A DNA stretch of 8,907 nt from Peptostreptococcaceae bacterium (GTDB taxonomy: Bacteria > Bacillota > Clostridia > Peptostreptococcales > Peptostreptococcaceae): the NCBI GenBank assembly GCA_029983575.1, contig JASBZE010000068.1:1-8907 (forward strand), read 5' to 3'. Below, piece after piece: positions 1-5,532 of this stretch. Positions within the stretch are counted from its first letter, which is position 1; every line of letters starts with the position of its first letter. Under the pieces are notes generated by a model. It was not told the origin of the DNA. It did no database searches and saw nothing but the letters and a program-made list of their open reading frames with translations. A program made the translations under genes and the position numbers.

Positions 1-305
1 TATATATATATATATGAGTATAAGTTCTAAATATATATTTATTTAAAAACGCATAACTATATTTATTAATAAATTTTTTATAATAACCCATTTTTTACGT
101 AAAAAAAGCGTTGAGAGAAAAACTGTGTATCTTTAGACTTAAATTTTTCTCATCAACGCTATATATTATACAACCAAATTTTTCTTATCAGCACCAAATA
201 CTTTATAAACTATATTTGCAACTTTTTATCGCATCATAATTTGCGACTTCTTTATTGCATCATAGTTGCGACTTTTTATTACATCATAATTTGCAGATTT
301 TTTTA
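1..305. other. gene-free AT-rich stretch downstream of groEL
   Basis: No protein or RNA gene is visible here. The stretch opens with an alternating TA run (about 1-15). It then has very AT-rich sequence to about 100, a terminator hairpin read leftwards (101-160), and a set of about 25-base tandem repeats (216-315) that runs into the groEL stop codon. It is best seen as the 3' untranslated region of the groESL transcript followed by spacer. Confidence 0.7.
101..160 (-). terminator. intrinsic terminator of the groESL transcript
   Basis: Read on the minus strand, AGCGTTGA (160-153), one bulged base (152), then GAGAAAAA (151-144) pair with TTTTTCTC (122-115) and TCAACGCT (114-107). This gives a 16-pair stem with a 21-base loop, followed at once by six T (106-101). 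It lies about 145 bases beyond the groEL stop, so the transcript would carry a long 3' tail that includes the tandem repeats. The large loop is unusual for a terminator, but the T tract fits. Confidence 0.75.
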
Positions 306-315
306 TTACATCATA
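216..315 (-). repeat. four ~25-base tandem repeats of the groEL 3' end
   Basis: Four imperfect head-to-tail units lie at 216-240, 241-265, 266-290 and 291-315. On the plus strand each starts TTGC, has a T-rich middle, and ends with CATCATA. The last unit contains the real groEL stop codon (306-308) and the final two Met codons (309-314). The other three therefore look like copies of the gene's terminal ATG-ATG-stop region placed downstream. A more decayed fifth copy may lie near 173-199. Confidence 0.8.
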
Positions 316-1928
316 CCCGGCATATTGCCACCTAATGGCATATCGTCACTTTCGCTCGTTATATCGGCAACTGCCGCCTCTGTTGTCAAAAATACCTTGG
401 ATATTGACGCTGCATTTTGAAGTGCACTTCTACTAACCTTTGTAGGATCGACTATTCCCGCCTCTATCATGTCTACGTATTTTTCATTTAGAGCATCAAA
501 TCCTATTTTTTCATCGGCACTTAGTACATTTTGAATAATAACTGCACCCTCTAAGCCGGCATTTTTAGCAATCTGTTTTAATGGCTCCTCTAAGGCCCTT
601 CTTATTATCTGCGCACCTAATTTTTCTTCTCCATCCAATGTATCTATTAGAGATTCAACTTGAGGTATGGCATTTATAAATGCGGAACCTCCTCCAGCTA
701 CTATCCCTTCCTCAACAGCGGCCTTTGTAGCGTTTAGGGCATCCTCTATCCTTAGTTTTCTCTCTTTCATCTCAACTTCGGTAGCAGCACCAACCATTAC
801 CACTGCAACTCCTCCAGACAATTTAGCAAGCCTCTCAGAAAGTTTCTCTCTATCAAAATCAGATGTAGTATTTTCAATTTGGTATTTTATCTGTGAAATT
901 CTCTCATCTATATCTCTCTTTTGTCCAGCTCCATTTACAATGACAGTATCCTCTTTTGTAACCTTAGCCGAACTAGCTCTACCAAGAAGTGCTGTAGTAG
1001 CTTCTTTTAAATCATATCCTAATTCGTCGCTAATAAGTGTAGCTCCAGTTAGAACTGCTATATCCTTTAGCATTTCTTTTCTTCTGTCTCCAAAACCAGG
1101 GGCTTTAACGGCTACGACCTCAAAAGTACCCCTCAACTTATTTACAACTAGAGTAGAAAGTGCTTCACCCTCTACATCTTCTGCAATTATAAGAAGTTTT
1201 CTTCCTTGTTGAACTATCTGCTCAAGTATAGGAAGTAAGTCTTTAATATTTGAGATCTTCTTATCAGTAACCAATATATATGGATCGTCAAGAACTGCTT
1301 CCATCTTATCTACATCTGTAATCATATAAGCTGATAAAAATCCTCTGTCAAATTGCATCCCTTCTACTGCTTGAAGCTCTGTCTCCATTGTTTTTGACTC
1401 CTCTACGGTTATGACACCATCTTTTCCAACTATTTCCATAGCTTCTGCAATTAGCTTTCCGACCTCGTCATCTCCAGCAGAAATCGACGCTACTTGACTA
1501 ATAGCTTCCTTAGTTTCTACTATCTTTGCTGAGTCGTGAATACTATTTACCGCTACTTCTACCGCCTTATTAATTCCCCTTCCAAGCAATACAGGATTTG
1601 AACCAGCAGTTACATTTTTTAGTCCTTCCCTTATAATCGCTTGAGCTAAAACAGTAGCTGTTGTAGTACCATCACCTGCTACGTCATTAGTTTTAGTTGC
1701 TACTTCCCTTACAAGCTGAGCTCCCATATCTTCAAACCTATCTTCAAGCTCAATTTCCCTTGCAATAGTCACGCCGTCGTTAGTGATTAAAGGAGCGCCA
1801 AATTTTTTTTCTAAAATAACATTTCTTCCCTTAGGTCCAAGAGTTACCTTGACCGTATTCGCCAATTTATTTACACCCTCTTCTAGGGCATTTCTCGCAT
1901 CTGTCGCAAATTTTATTTCCTTTGCCAT
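306..1928 (-). CDS. groEL: chaperonin GroEL (Hsp60), 540 aa
   Basis: This is the large chaperonin subunit. It forms the ATP-driven double-ring cage that folds cytosolic proteins with the GroES lid. Length and sequence are typical across the whole protein: MAKEIKF start, nucleotide site TLGPKGRNV (about residues 29-37), Asp51, and the ATPase signature DVAGDGTTT with Asp86. The tail is short and Gly/Met-rich, ending GGNMPGMM. I chose the ATG at 1928 because GGAGG (1938-1934) sits 5 bases before it and the protein begins MAKEIKF. An in-frame ATG four codons upstream overlaps that ribosome binding site and is rejected. The gene follows groES after 168 bases, and that gap contains repeats of the groES end. 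Tandem repeats and a terminator follow the stop. Confidence 0.99.
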   Translation of the reverse strand: MAKEIKFATDARNALEEGVNKLANTVKVTLGPKGRNVILEKKFGAPLITNDGVTIAREIELEDRFEDMGAQLVREVATKTNDVAGDGTTTATVLAQAIIREGLKNVTAGSNPVLLGRGINKAVEVAVNSIHDSAKIVETKEAISQVASISAGDDEVGKLIAEAMEIVGKDGVITVEESKTMETELQAVEGMQFDRGFLSAYMITDVDKMEAVLDDPYILVTDKKISNIKDLLPILEQIVQQGRKLLIIAEDVEGEALSTLVVNKLRGTFEVVAVKAPGFGDRRKEMLKDIAVLTGATLISDELGYDLKEATTALLGRASSAKVTKEDTVIVNGAGQKRDIDERISQIKYQIENTTSDFDREKLSERLAKLSGGVAVVMVGAATEVEMKERKLRIEDALNATKAAVEEGIVAGGGSAFINAIPQVESLIDTLDGEEKLGAQIIRRALEEPLKQIAKNAGLEGAVIIQNVLSADEKIGFDALNEKYVDMIEAGIVDPTKVSRSALQNAASISKVFLTTEAAVADITSESDDMPLGGNMPGMM

Positions 1929-1938
1929 AATTTCCTCC
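1929..1938 (-). promoter_or_regulatory. groEL ribosome binding site
   Basis: GGAGGAAA on the minus strand (1938-1931) lies 5 bases (counted from GGAGG) before the ATG at 1928. It fixes the start and excludes the upstream in-frame ATG at 1940, which overlaps it. Confidence 0.9.
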
Positions 1939-2013
1939 ATTTCAATAATCTATTTACTCGTGTTCGATTAACATGCAAATTTATTTTTTTATATTTGATA
2001 ACTACGATATAAT

Positions 2014-2120
2014 CTTCAGCAGCTTCCAATTAATCTTTAGTAACTGAAAACTAAACTTCAAGAACTGCCGCCAATTAAAACTTAATTAACTGACAACTAA
2101 TCTTCAAGAACAGCCAATAT
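2014..2120 (-). repeat. degenerate direct repeats of the groES 3' end
   Basis: A segment at 2042-2069 matches the end of groES and its flank at 2088-2115 in 25 of 28 positions. The offset is 46 bases. Read leftwards, the downstream copy still encodes L-A-A-V-L-E-V-stop, against the true ending I-L-A-V-L-E-D-stop. A third, more decayed copy starts near 2014 (CTTCAGCAGCTTCCAATTAA), 42 bases further on. The spacer between groES and groEL therefore seems to be built partly from copies of the groES tail. Confidence 0.65.
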
Positions 2121-2381
2121 CTGATCCATGCTGAGTATCATCAAATCTTCTCCGTCAAGTTTATACTCAATCGGAGCAATACCATCATAAATAACCTTGT
2201 CGCCCTTTGCAACAGTCATTATTACCTCGTTACCTCCTACCATTCCTCCTGGTCCTACTTCAATTACCTCACCTACATTCGTATAGCTTTTTACCCCAGG
2301 TATAATTATACCTCCGTGAGTTTTTTCTTCTGCCTGAACCTTCTTTATAACTACCCTATCGCCTAATGGCCTTAATTTCAT
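2097..2381 (-). CDS. groES: co-chaperonin GroES (Hsp10), 94 aa
   Basis: GroES is the seven-membered lid that closes the GroEL cage and drives release of folded substrate in the cytosol. The protein has the normal family length. Its N-terminal core is MKLRPLGDRVVI, the mobile loop that docks on GroEL is around residues 17-35 (EEKTHGGIIIPG), then GEVIEVGPG and a YKLDGEDLMIL strand, ending LAVLED. I chose the ATG at 2381 because GAGGTG (2393-2388) lies 6 bases before it. An in-frame ATG six codons upstream would add residues absent from the family. It is the first gene of the groES-groEL pair. No CIRCE inverted repeat and no clear sigma-A promoter lie in the 110 bases upstream, so it may depend on transcription from ogg. 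Confidence 0.98.
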   Translation of the reverse strand: MKLRPLGDRVVIKKVQAEEKTHGGIIIPGVKSYTNVGEVIEVGPGGMVGGNEVIMTVAKGDKVIYDGIAPIEYKLDGEDLMILSMDQILAVLED

Positions 2382-2465
2382 AACCAACACCTCTTTCATA
2401 TATTTAATATTTATGATTGTTTAATCTCATATATTTATCTAATTTATTCGTTATCTCTTATATGT
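2372..2465 (-). repeat. possible 31-base tandem repeats upstream of groES
   Basis: Three contiguous blocks (2372-2403, 2404-2434, 2435-2465) have nearly equal lengths of 32, 31 and 31 bases. Read leftwards they begin ATATATGA, ATATATGA and ACATATAA, each followed by a purine-rich stretch. The last block holds the groES ribosome binding site and start. The middles are poorly conserved and the region is very AT-rich, so this may be chance. Confidence 0.35.
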
Positions 2466-2491
2466 TTTTCAAAATCGCCTATTGTGATTAT

Positions 2492-3391
2492 TTACTTGCC
2501 GATTTGATTTTCTCTAACGTAATAAAATAAGTACTGCTGAGCAAAACCTGCATCTTTTCCAAAAAGTTCGACGCCAAACTTCCTCATCTTTGGCAAGCTC
2601 ATATCTTGAGCGTTGTAAAACTCCTGCATAACTCTCTTTACCCACACGTCAACAGGAAAAGAATCATACTTTTGCATGCCGAAAAGTGCTATGCAATCGG
2701 CAACCTTAGCCCCGACACCTGAATAGCTCATCAGTTTTTTTCTACACTCATCCCCACTTACCTCTCTTAGAGAGTTTACCTCAAAATCTTCTAGAATAAC
2801 AGCTTCAGATGTTTTCTTTATATATTTATCCCTAAATCCGGTAGAACAAGCCCTTATCTCCTGCATGTGAGTTTCAGCAAAGGCTATTGGACTAGGAAAG
2901 CTGTAAAAATCCTTACCGTTATAATTTTGGACAAAGACCCCGTATTTTTTTGAGAGGGTATCAATAACTCTTTTAATCATCGGAATCCTATTATTTGCTG
3001 AAATGATAAAGGAAATTAACATCTCCCAACCATCCTGCTTAAGAATCCTGATTCCATCGCCAAACTTAACTGCTTCATTTAGGTACTTGTCTTTTTTTGA
3101 AAGCATCTCCTTTATCTCAGAGTATCTCCTATTCAAATCAAAATACTCCACCCAAATATTTTTAAAATCTTCAAAATTTGTATTCTTAAATACTACCAAA
3201 TCATCCACTTTTGACACATTTAGGACCTTGCCAAATGCAATCCCCGTATAAGAGCCATCCTCTTCAGGATCCCACCTAAAACACTGGCCGCACTCGAAAA
3301 TATGTTTTGGATTGAAATTTTTTAGCCCTTTAATCGTTATCGACCTATTTTCATCATCTATTATAACCTCGTCATGTTCCTCTAAAAACAA
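2492..3391 (-). CDS. ogg: OGG-type 8-oxoguanine DNA glycosylase / AP lyase, ~299 aa
   Basis: This protein excises 8-oxoguanine from DNA and nicks the abasic site in base excision repair. It matches the OGG1 branch of the helix-hairpin-helix superfamily, which also occurs in clostridia. The N-terminal OGG domain carries HIFECGQCFRW (residues 30-40). SANN (131-134) matches the strand-intercalating region. The HhH-GPD core SGVGAKVADC contains catalytic Lys229, and FPVDVW contains the conserved Asp248. The start is uncertain. TTG at 3391 gives a family-like N terminus but has no Shine-Dalgarno just before it. A good Shine-Dalgarno (3436-3431) and promoter lie about 40-70 bases upstream, and the frame stays open to there. 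The gene is followed by groES after 110 bases with no terminator visible, so co-transcription is likely. Confidence 0.93.
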   Translation of the reverse strand: MFLEEHDEVIIDDENRSITIKGLKNFNPKHIFECGQCFRWDPEEDGSYTGIAFGKVLNVSKVDDLVVFKNTNFEDFKNIWVEYFDLNRRYSEIKEMLSKKDKYLNEAVKFGDGIRILKQDGWEMLISFIISANNRIPMIKRVIDTLSKKYGVFVQNYNGKDFYSFPSPIAFAETHMQEIRACSTGFRDKYIKKTSEAVILEDFEVNSLREVSGDECRKKLMSYSGVGAKVADCIALFGMQKYDSFPVDVWVKRVMQEFYNAQDMSLPKMRKFGVELFGKDAGFAQQYLFYYVRENQIGK

Positions 3392-3430
3392 GGACTGACG
3401 GGAGTTTCTTTTAATTTCGTTGATATAAAT

Positions 3431-3462
3431 CCCTCCATTTCTTCACAATTAATATTATATCA
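3431..3462 (-). promoter_or_regulatory. extended -10 promoter and ribosome binding site before ogg
   Basis: On the minus strand TGA-TATAAT (3462-3454) is an extended -10 box with a consensus hexamer. No good -35 is seen. A transcript would begin near 3447. A strong Shine-Dalgarno, GGAGGG (3436-3431), follows about 11 bases later. No ATG, GTG or TTG in the ogg frame lies 5-9 bases after it; the in-frame codon there is ATC (3424-3422). Confidence 0.6.
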
Positions 3463-3501
3463 CAATAAATAACAAAGAAAAAATATCAATGGAAAACAAA
3501 G

Positions 3502-3528
3502 AAAAAACCACTGAATTTAATCAGTGGT
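3502..3528 (-). terminator. intrinsic terminator after yqeY
   Basis: On the minus strand ACCACTGA (3528-3521) pairs perfectly with TCAGTGGT (3514-3507) around a 6-base loop, and is followed by a run of T (3507-3502). It lies 20 bases beyond the yqeY stop codon. This is a textbook intrinsic terminator and ends the rpsU-yqeY transcript. Confidence 0.9.
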
Positions 3529-3548
3529 CTGTATAAAAGTATTATTTT

Positions 3549-3992
3549 TTATTTTAAATGCTTTCTTACCAATGTTGAGGTAAGTTTTCCGTCTGCTCTC
3601 CCTCTAGTTTTTTCTTTAAGGGCAGACATAACTGCACACATATCCTTCATCGAACTTGCATTCAACTCTGATATAGTTTCAAGTACTATTTTTTCCAATT
3701 CTTCTTCACTCAATTGCTGAGGTAGGTACTCTTTTAGAATAGTAATTTCTGATTTTGTTTGTTCAACTAAATCATCTCTACCGGCTTTTTCAAACTCAGC
3801 TAGAGAATCATTTCTCTGCTTAAGTTGTTTAGAGATTATATCCATTACAGCATCGTCATCAAGCTCTACTCTTGTGTCGACTTCTACCTGTTTAATCGCC
3901 GCTCTAACCAAAGTCACAACGGATTTTCTAACAGTATCTTTGTTTTTCATCGAAGACTTTAAGTCTTCTTGTAATCTTTCTTTAAGGGACAT
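3549..3992 (-). CDS. yqeY: GatB/YqeY domain protein, 147 aa
   Basis: This is a stand-alone homologue of the C-terminal tail domain of GatB, the tRNA-dependent amidotransferase subunit that contacts tRNA. The cellular role of free YqeY proteins is not settled. The family pattern is clear: MSLKERLQEDLKSSMKNKD at the N terminus, an RAAIKQVEVD helix, EKAGRDDLVEQ and EITILKEYLPQQL in the middle, and a C-terminal domain with SMKDMCAVM and GRADGKL. The length is usual for the family. A GAGGTGAGGGA ribosome binding site precedes the ATG. It follows rpsU after 19 bases with no promoter between, so the two form one operon, as in many Firmicutes. A strong terminator follows. Confidence 0.96.
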   Translation of the reverse strand: MSLKERLQEDLKSSMKNKDTVRKSVVTLVRAAIKQVEVDTRVELDDDAVMDIISKQLKQRNDSLAEFEKAGRDDLVEQTKSEITILKEYLPQQLSEEELEKIVLETISELNASSMKDMCAVMSALKEKTRGRADGKLTSTLVRKHLK

Positions 3993-4011
3993 TCCCTCAC
4001 CTCTTCGTTAA

Positions 4012-4191
4012 CTATCTTTTAGCGTTTTTTCTTCTAGCTGCTTCAGCTTTCTTCTTACGCTTAACACTTGGTTTATCATAGTGTTCTCTTTTTCTAACTT
4101 CTGACATTATGCCAGACATAGCGCATTGACGCTTAAATCTTCTAAGTGCACTGTCTAGTGACTCGTTTTCTCTTACTCTTACTTCTGACAT
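4012..4191 (-). CDS. rpsU: 30S ribosomal protein S21, 59 aa
   Basis: S21 is a small basic protein of the 30S platform near the 3' end of 16S rRNA, and it is involved in translation initiation. The reading frame encodes 59 residues starting MSEVRVRENESLDSALRRFK, with the family motif RRFKRQC (17-23) and a second segment SEVRKREHYDKPS (30-42). It ends in a Lys/Arg-rich tail, AARRKNAKR. Length and sequence are typical. The start is supported by a very strong purine-rich GGAGGGAGGG Shine-Dalgarno directly upstream. The gene has its own near-consensus promoter and a leader of about 78 bases that contains a GC-rich hairpin. yqeY follows after 19 bases and is probably co-transcribed. Confidence 0.98.
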   Translation of the reverse strand: MSEVRVRENESLDSALRRFKRQCAMSGIMSEVRKREHYDKPSVKRKKKAEAARRKNAKR

Positions 4192-4213
4192 CCTTCTTCC
4201 CTCCCTCCGATTG

Positions 4214-4235
4214 TGCGATCACGCCGGTCATCGCA
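4214..4235 (-). promoter_or_regulatory. GC-rich hairpin in the rpsU leader
   Basis: On the minus strand TGCGAT (4235-4230) pairs with ATCGCA (4219-4214). A G/G mismatch and two more pairs then lead to a 4-base CGGC loop. The hairpin ends 4 bases before the Shine-Dalgarno run. It is the only GC-rich patch in an otherwise very AT-rich leader. A role as a binding site for S21 or another regulator is inference. Confidence 0.5.
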
Positions 4236-4275
4236 GAATTGATTTGAATTAAATAATACCTTCAATACGTTGTAT

Positions 4276-4304
4276 ATTATATACTAACTCAAGAGTTTTA
4301 TCAA
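4276..4304 (-). promoter_or_regulatory. sigma-A promoter of rpsU-yqeY
   Basis: On the minus strand TTGATA (4304-4299), a 17-base spacer and a consensus TATAAT (4281-4276) form a near-perfect housekeeping promoter. Transcription would begin near 4269 and leave a leader of about 78 bases before the rpsU ATG. Confidence 0.88.
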
Positions 4305-4345
4305 TACTTTTAAACAAATTCATACTTAGATTTGACAAGTTTTAA

Positions 4346-4376
4346 TAAAAAACAATAATACTTAAATCAATTATTG
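4346..4376 (-). terminator. weak AT-rich terminator after the HIT gene
   Basis: On the minus strand CAATAAT (4376-4370) pairs with ATTATTG (4359-4353) around a 10-base loop, followed by a T tract. The stem has only one G-C pair, so it may be inefficient. Its place, 47 bases after the HIT stop codon and before the rpsU promoter, supports a boundary between the two transcripts. Confidence 0.45.
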
Positions 4377-4423
4377 ATAAAATCTAATACCAGCCAAATA
4401 CTGACTTAACCTATTTTCTAATA

Positions 4424-4762
4424 TTAGCAAATAGGACCTAGCGTCTTTCCAGCTAAAACGTGGAAATGGATGTGAAATACCTCTTGTCCTCCATCTGAAC
4501 CACAGTTGTTTACCACCCTGTATCCAGCCTTGTCAAAACCTCTCTGTTTAGCTATATTTTGAATCGCCTTATGAATATCTGAAATTATCCCCATCTCATC
4601 TTCTGGAATATCATTTAGAGATGCGTAGTGTTTCTTTGGAATTACCAAAATATGCTCTGGAGCCATCGGATTTAAATCCTCAAAAGCAACTACATTTTCA
4701 TCTTCATAGACAAAACTTGAAGGAATCTCTCCATTTATTATTTTACAAAAAATACAGTCCAT
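4424..4762 (-). CDS. hinT: HIT family (HinT-like) nucleotide-binding protein, 112 aa
   Basis: This is a histidine-triad protein of the HinT/PKCI branch, which hydrolyses purine nucleoside phosphoramidates and aminoacyl-adenylates. It is cytosolic and usually dimeric. The start MDCIFCKIINGEIPS, with Cys3 and Cys6, the core LNPMAPEHILVIPKKHY and the catalytic triad HIHFH (His97, His99, His101) are all present. The length is typical. The C-terminal end, GKTLGPIC, differs slightly from the common ending. GGAGGT (4774-4769) lies 6 bases before the ATG. In many Firmicutes this gene sits between mtaB and rpsU. Here rpsU is still downstream, but mtaB is on the other side of the window in the opposite direction. 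Upstream lies a short tandem repeat array that runs into its ribosome binding site. Confidence 0.97.
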   Translation of the reverse strand: MDCIFCKIINGEIPSSFVYEDENVVAFEDLNPMAPEHILVIPKKHYASLNDIPEDEMGIISDIHKAIQNIAKQRGFDKAGYRVVNNCGSDGGQEVFHIHFHVLAGKTLGPIC

Positions 4763-4765
4763 AAT

Positions 4766-4848
4766 ATTACCTCCTCGTAAATTTAACTTCTTTAAATTTA
4801 ATCATCCTTAGATTTAATCTTCTTTAGATTATTAATACCTCATTAAAT
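4766..4848 (-). repeat. 16-base tandem repeats running into the HIT ribosome binding site
   Basis: On the plus strand, units of the form TAATcttcttTAGATT follow each other at 4784-4798 (15 bases), 4799-4814 (16) and 4815-4830 (16). A looser copy is at 4833-4848. A fifth, at 4766-4783, is the Shine-Dalgarno region itself. Read leftwards each unit has a purine core (AAGAAG, AAGGATG or GAGGAGG) flanked by AATTTA/ATTA. The array lies in the 5' leader of the HIT gene. Confidence 0.65.
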
Positions 4849-4899
4849 CCATACGTTTTTTGTTCTCTGCCTCTTTTTGAGACTCGAACCACTAATATT

Positions 4900-4929
4900 A
4901 TTTTATCACAAATAGTTACTCTATACCAA
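4900..4929 (-). promoter_or_regulatory. possible sigma-A promoter of the HIT gene
   Basis: On the minus strand TTGGTA (4929-4924), an 18-base spacer and TAAAAT (4905-4900) resemble a housekeeping promoter. The -35 lies in the last codons of the macro-domain gene. Transcription would start near 4893 and include the 16-base repeats in the leader. Confidence 0.45.
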
Positions 4930-5424
4930 ATTTTCAAAAAGTTTTTTACTTATTCGAACAGCATCCTCATCAAATATCATTATATAAACTTTCATATCGC
5001 TACCCTTTATAAATTCCTCTATTGTCTCAACTGCAATCCTAATTGCATCTTCTTTTGGATAGCCGTAAACTCCAGAAGAAATTACAGGAAATGCGACCGA
5101 ATTACAATTGTGTTCTCTAGCCAGCTCGAGCGATCTTTTATAACATGAAATCAAGTTTTCCCTTTCGTTGTGATTCCCACCACTCCACACAGGTCCTACA
5201 GTATGAATAACAAATTTCGCAGGTAGATTATAGGCCTTCGTTATCTTTGCATCTCCTGTCTTACAACCGCCTAAAATCCTACACTCCTCCAATAGCTTTG
5301 GACCAGCAGCTCGGTGTATGGCACCATCTACTCCTCCTCCGCCTAGTAAAGAAGAATTTGCTGCGTTTACAATTGCATCAACATTCATCTTAGTGATATC
5401 ACCCTGTTTAATTTTTAAAGACAT
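4921..5424 (-). CDS. macro-domain protein (MacroD/YmdB-type ADP-ribose hydrolase), 167 aa
   Basis: This macro domain is predicted to bind ADP-ribose and to hydrolyse O-acetyl-ADP-ribose or remove ADP-ribose from proteins. The whole protein is one macro domain. GDITKMNVDAIVNAAN (8-23) carries the two Asn of the ligand pocket, then come GGGGVDGAIHRAAG (28-41) with Asp33, GGCKTGDAKIT (52-62), FVIHTVGPVW (71-80) and the phosphate loop SSGVYGYP (116-123). All expected active-site residues of the MacroD class are present. I chose ATG 5424 because AAAGGAGGG (5440-5432) lies 7 bases before it; a longer reading from 5517 has no such support. No sirtuin or ADP-ribosyltransferase partner lies in the window, so its substrate is unknown. 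A structured candidate RNA lies upstream on the same strand. Confidence 0.95.
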   Translation of the reverse strand: MSLKIKQGDITKMNVDAIVNAANSSLLGGGGVDGAIHRAAGPKLLEECRILGGCKTGDAKITKAYNLPAKFVIHTVGPVWSGGNHNERENLISCYKRSLELAREHNCNSVAFPVISSGVYGYPKEDAIRIAVETIEEFIKGSDMKVYIMIFDEDAVRISKKLFENLV

Positions 5425-5448
5425 TTCTAAACCCTCCTTTAAAAAATT

Positions 5449-5477
5449 ATTATCTGTATTAATTATCGTATTGACTA
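5449..5477 (-). promoter_or_regulatory. possible promoter of the macro-domain gene
   Basis: On the minus strand TAGTCA (5477-5472), a 17-base spacer and GATAAT (5454-5449) match sigma-A boxes in four and five of six positions. A start near 5442 would leave only about 18 bases before the ATG. If it is active, the macro gene need not be transcribed through the structured RNA upstream. Confidence 0.38.
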
Positions 5478-5504
5478 TCTTCTTAAAATATATATTTAAT
5501 CTGT
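5452..5504 (-). repeat. possible 47-base-offset repeat upstream of the macro gene
   Basis: On the minus strand ACAGAT occurs at 5504-5499 and again at 5457-5452. Each is followed by an A/T stretch with four or more T, then AA and a G-rich end (AAGAAG in the first, AAGGAGG in the second). The second copy supplies the ribosome binding site. The match is loose in AT-rich sequence. Confidence 0.3.
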
Positions 5505-5532
5505 TATCAAAAATCATATTAACTTTATTTTC

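Noticed and set aside
1..15. TA dinucleotide run as a functional element
   Set aside because: It is cut by the window edge and is simple sequence in an AT-rich spacer. Nothing links it to a promoter or gene.
667..1212. 181-codon open frame on the plus strand opposite groEL
   Set aside because: It is the antisense shadow of a highly conserved coding region, with no ribosome binding site and a Ser/Pro/Ala-rich product of no recognisable family.
3382..3438. 18-residue leader peptide gene upstream of ogg
   Set aside because: Its ATG overlaps the Shine-Dalgarno, lies only about 9 bases after the likely transcript start and has just a weak ribosome site. It is kept as an option in the ogg start finding but not called a gene.
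4861..4890. GTCTC-AAAAA-GAGGC hairpin after the macro gene as a terminator
   Set aside because: It has a five-pair stem with one wobble and is followed by purines, not a T tract, on the minus strand.
5425..5517. N-terminal extension of the macro-domain protein from an ATG at 5517
   Set aside because: The extension is AT-rich and unlike the family, and AAAGGAGGG sits correctly before ATG 5424.
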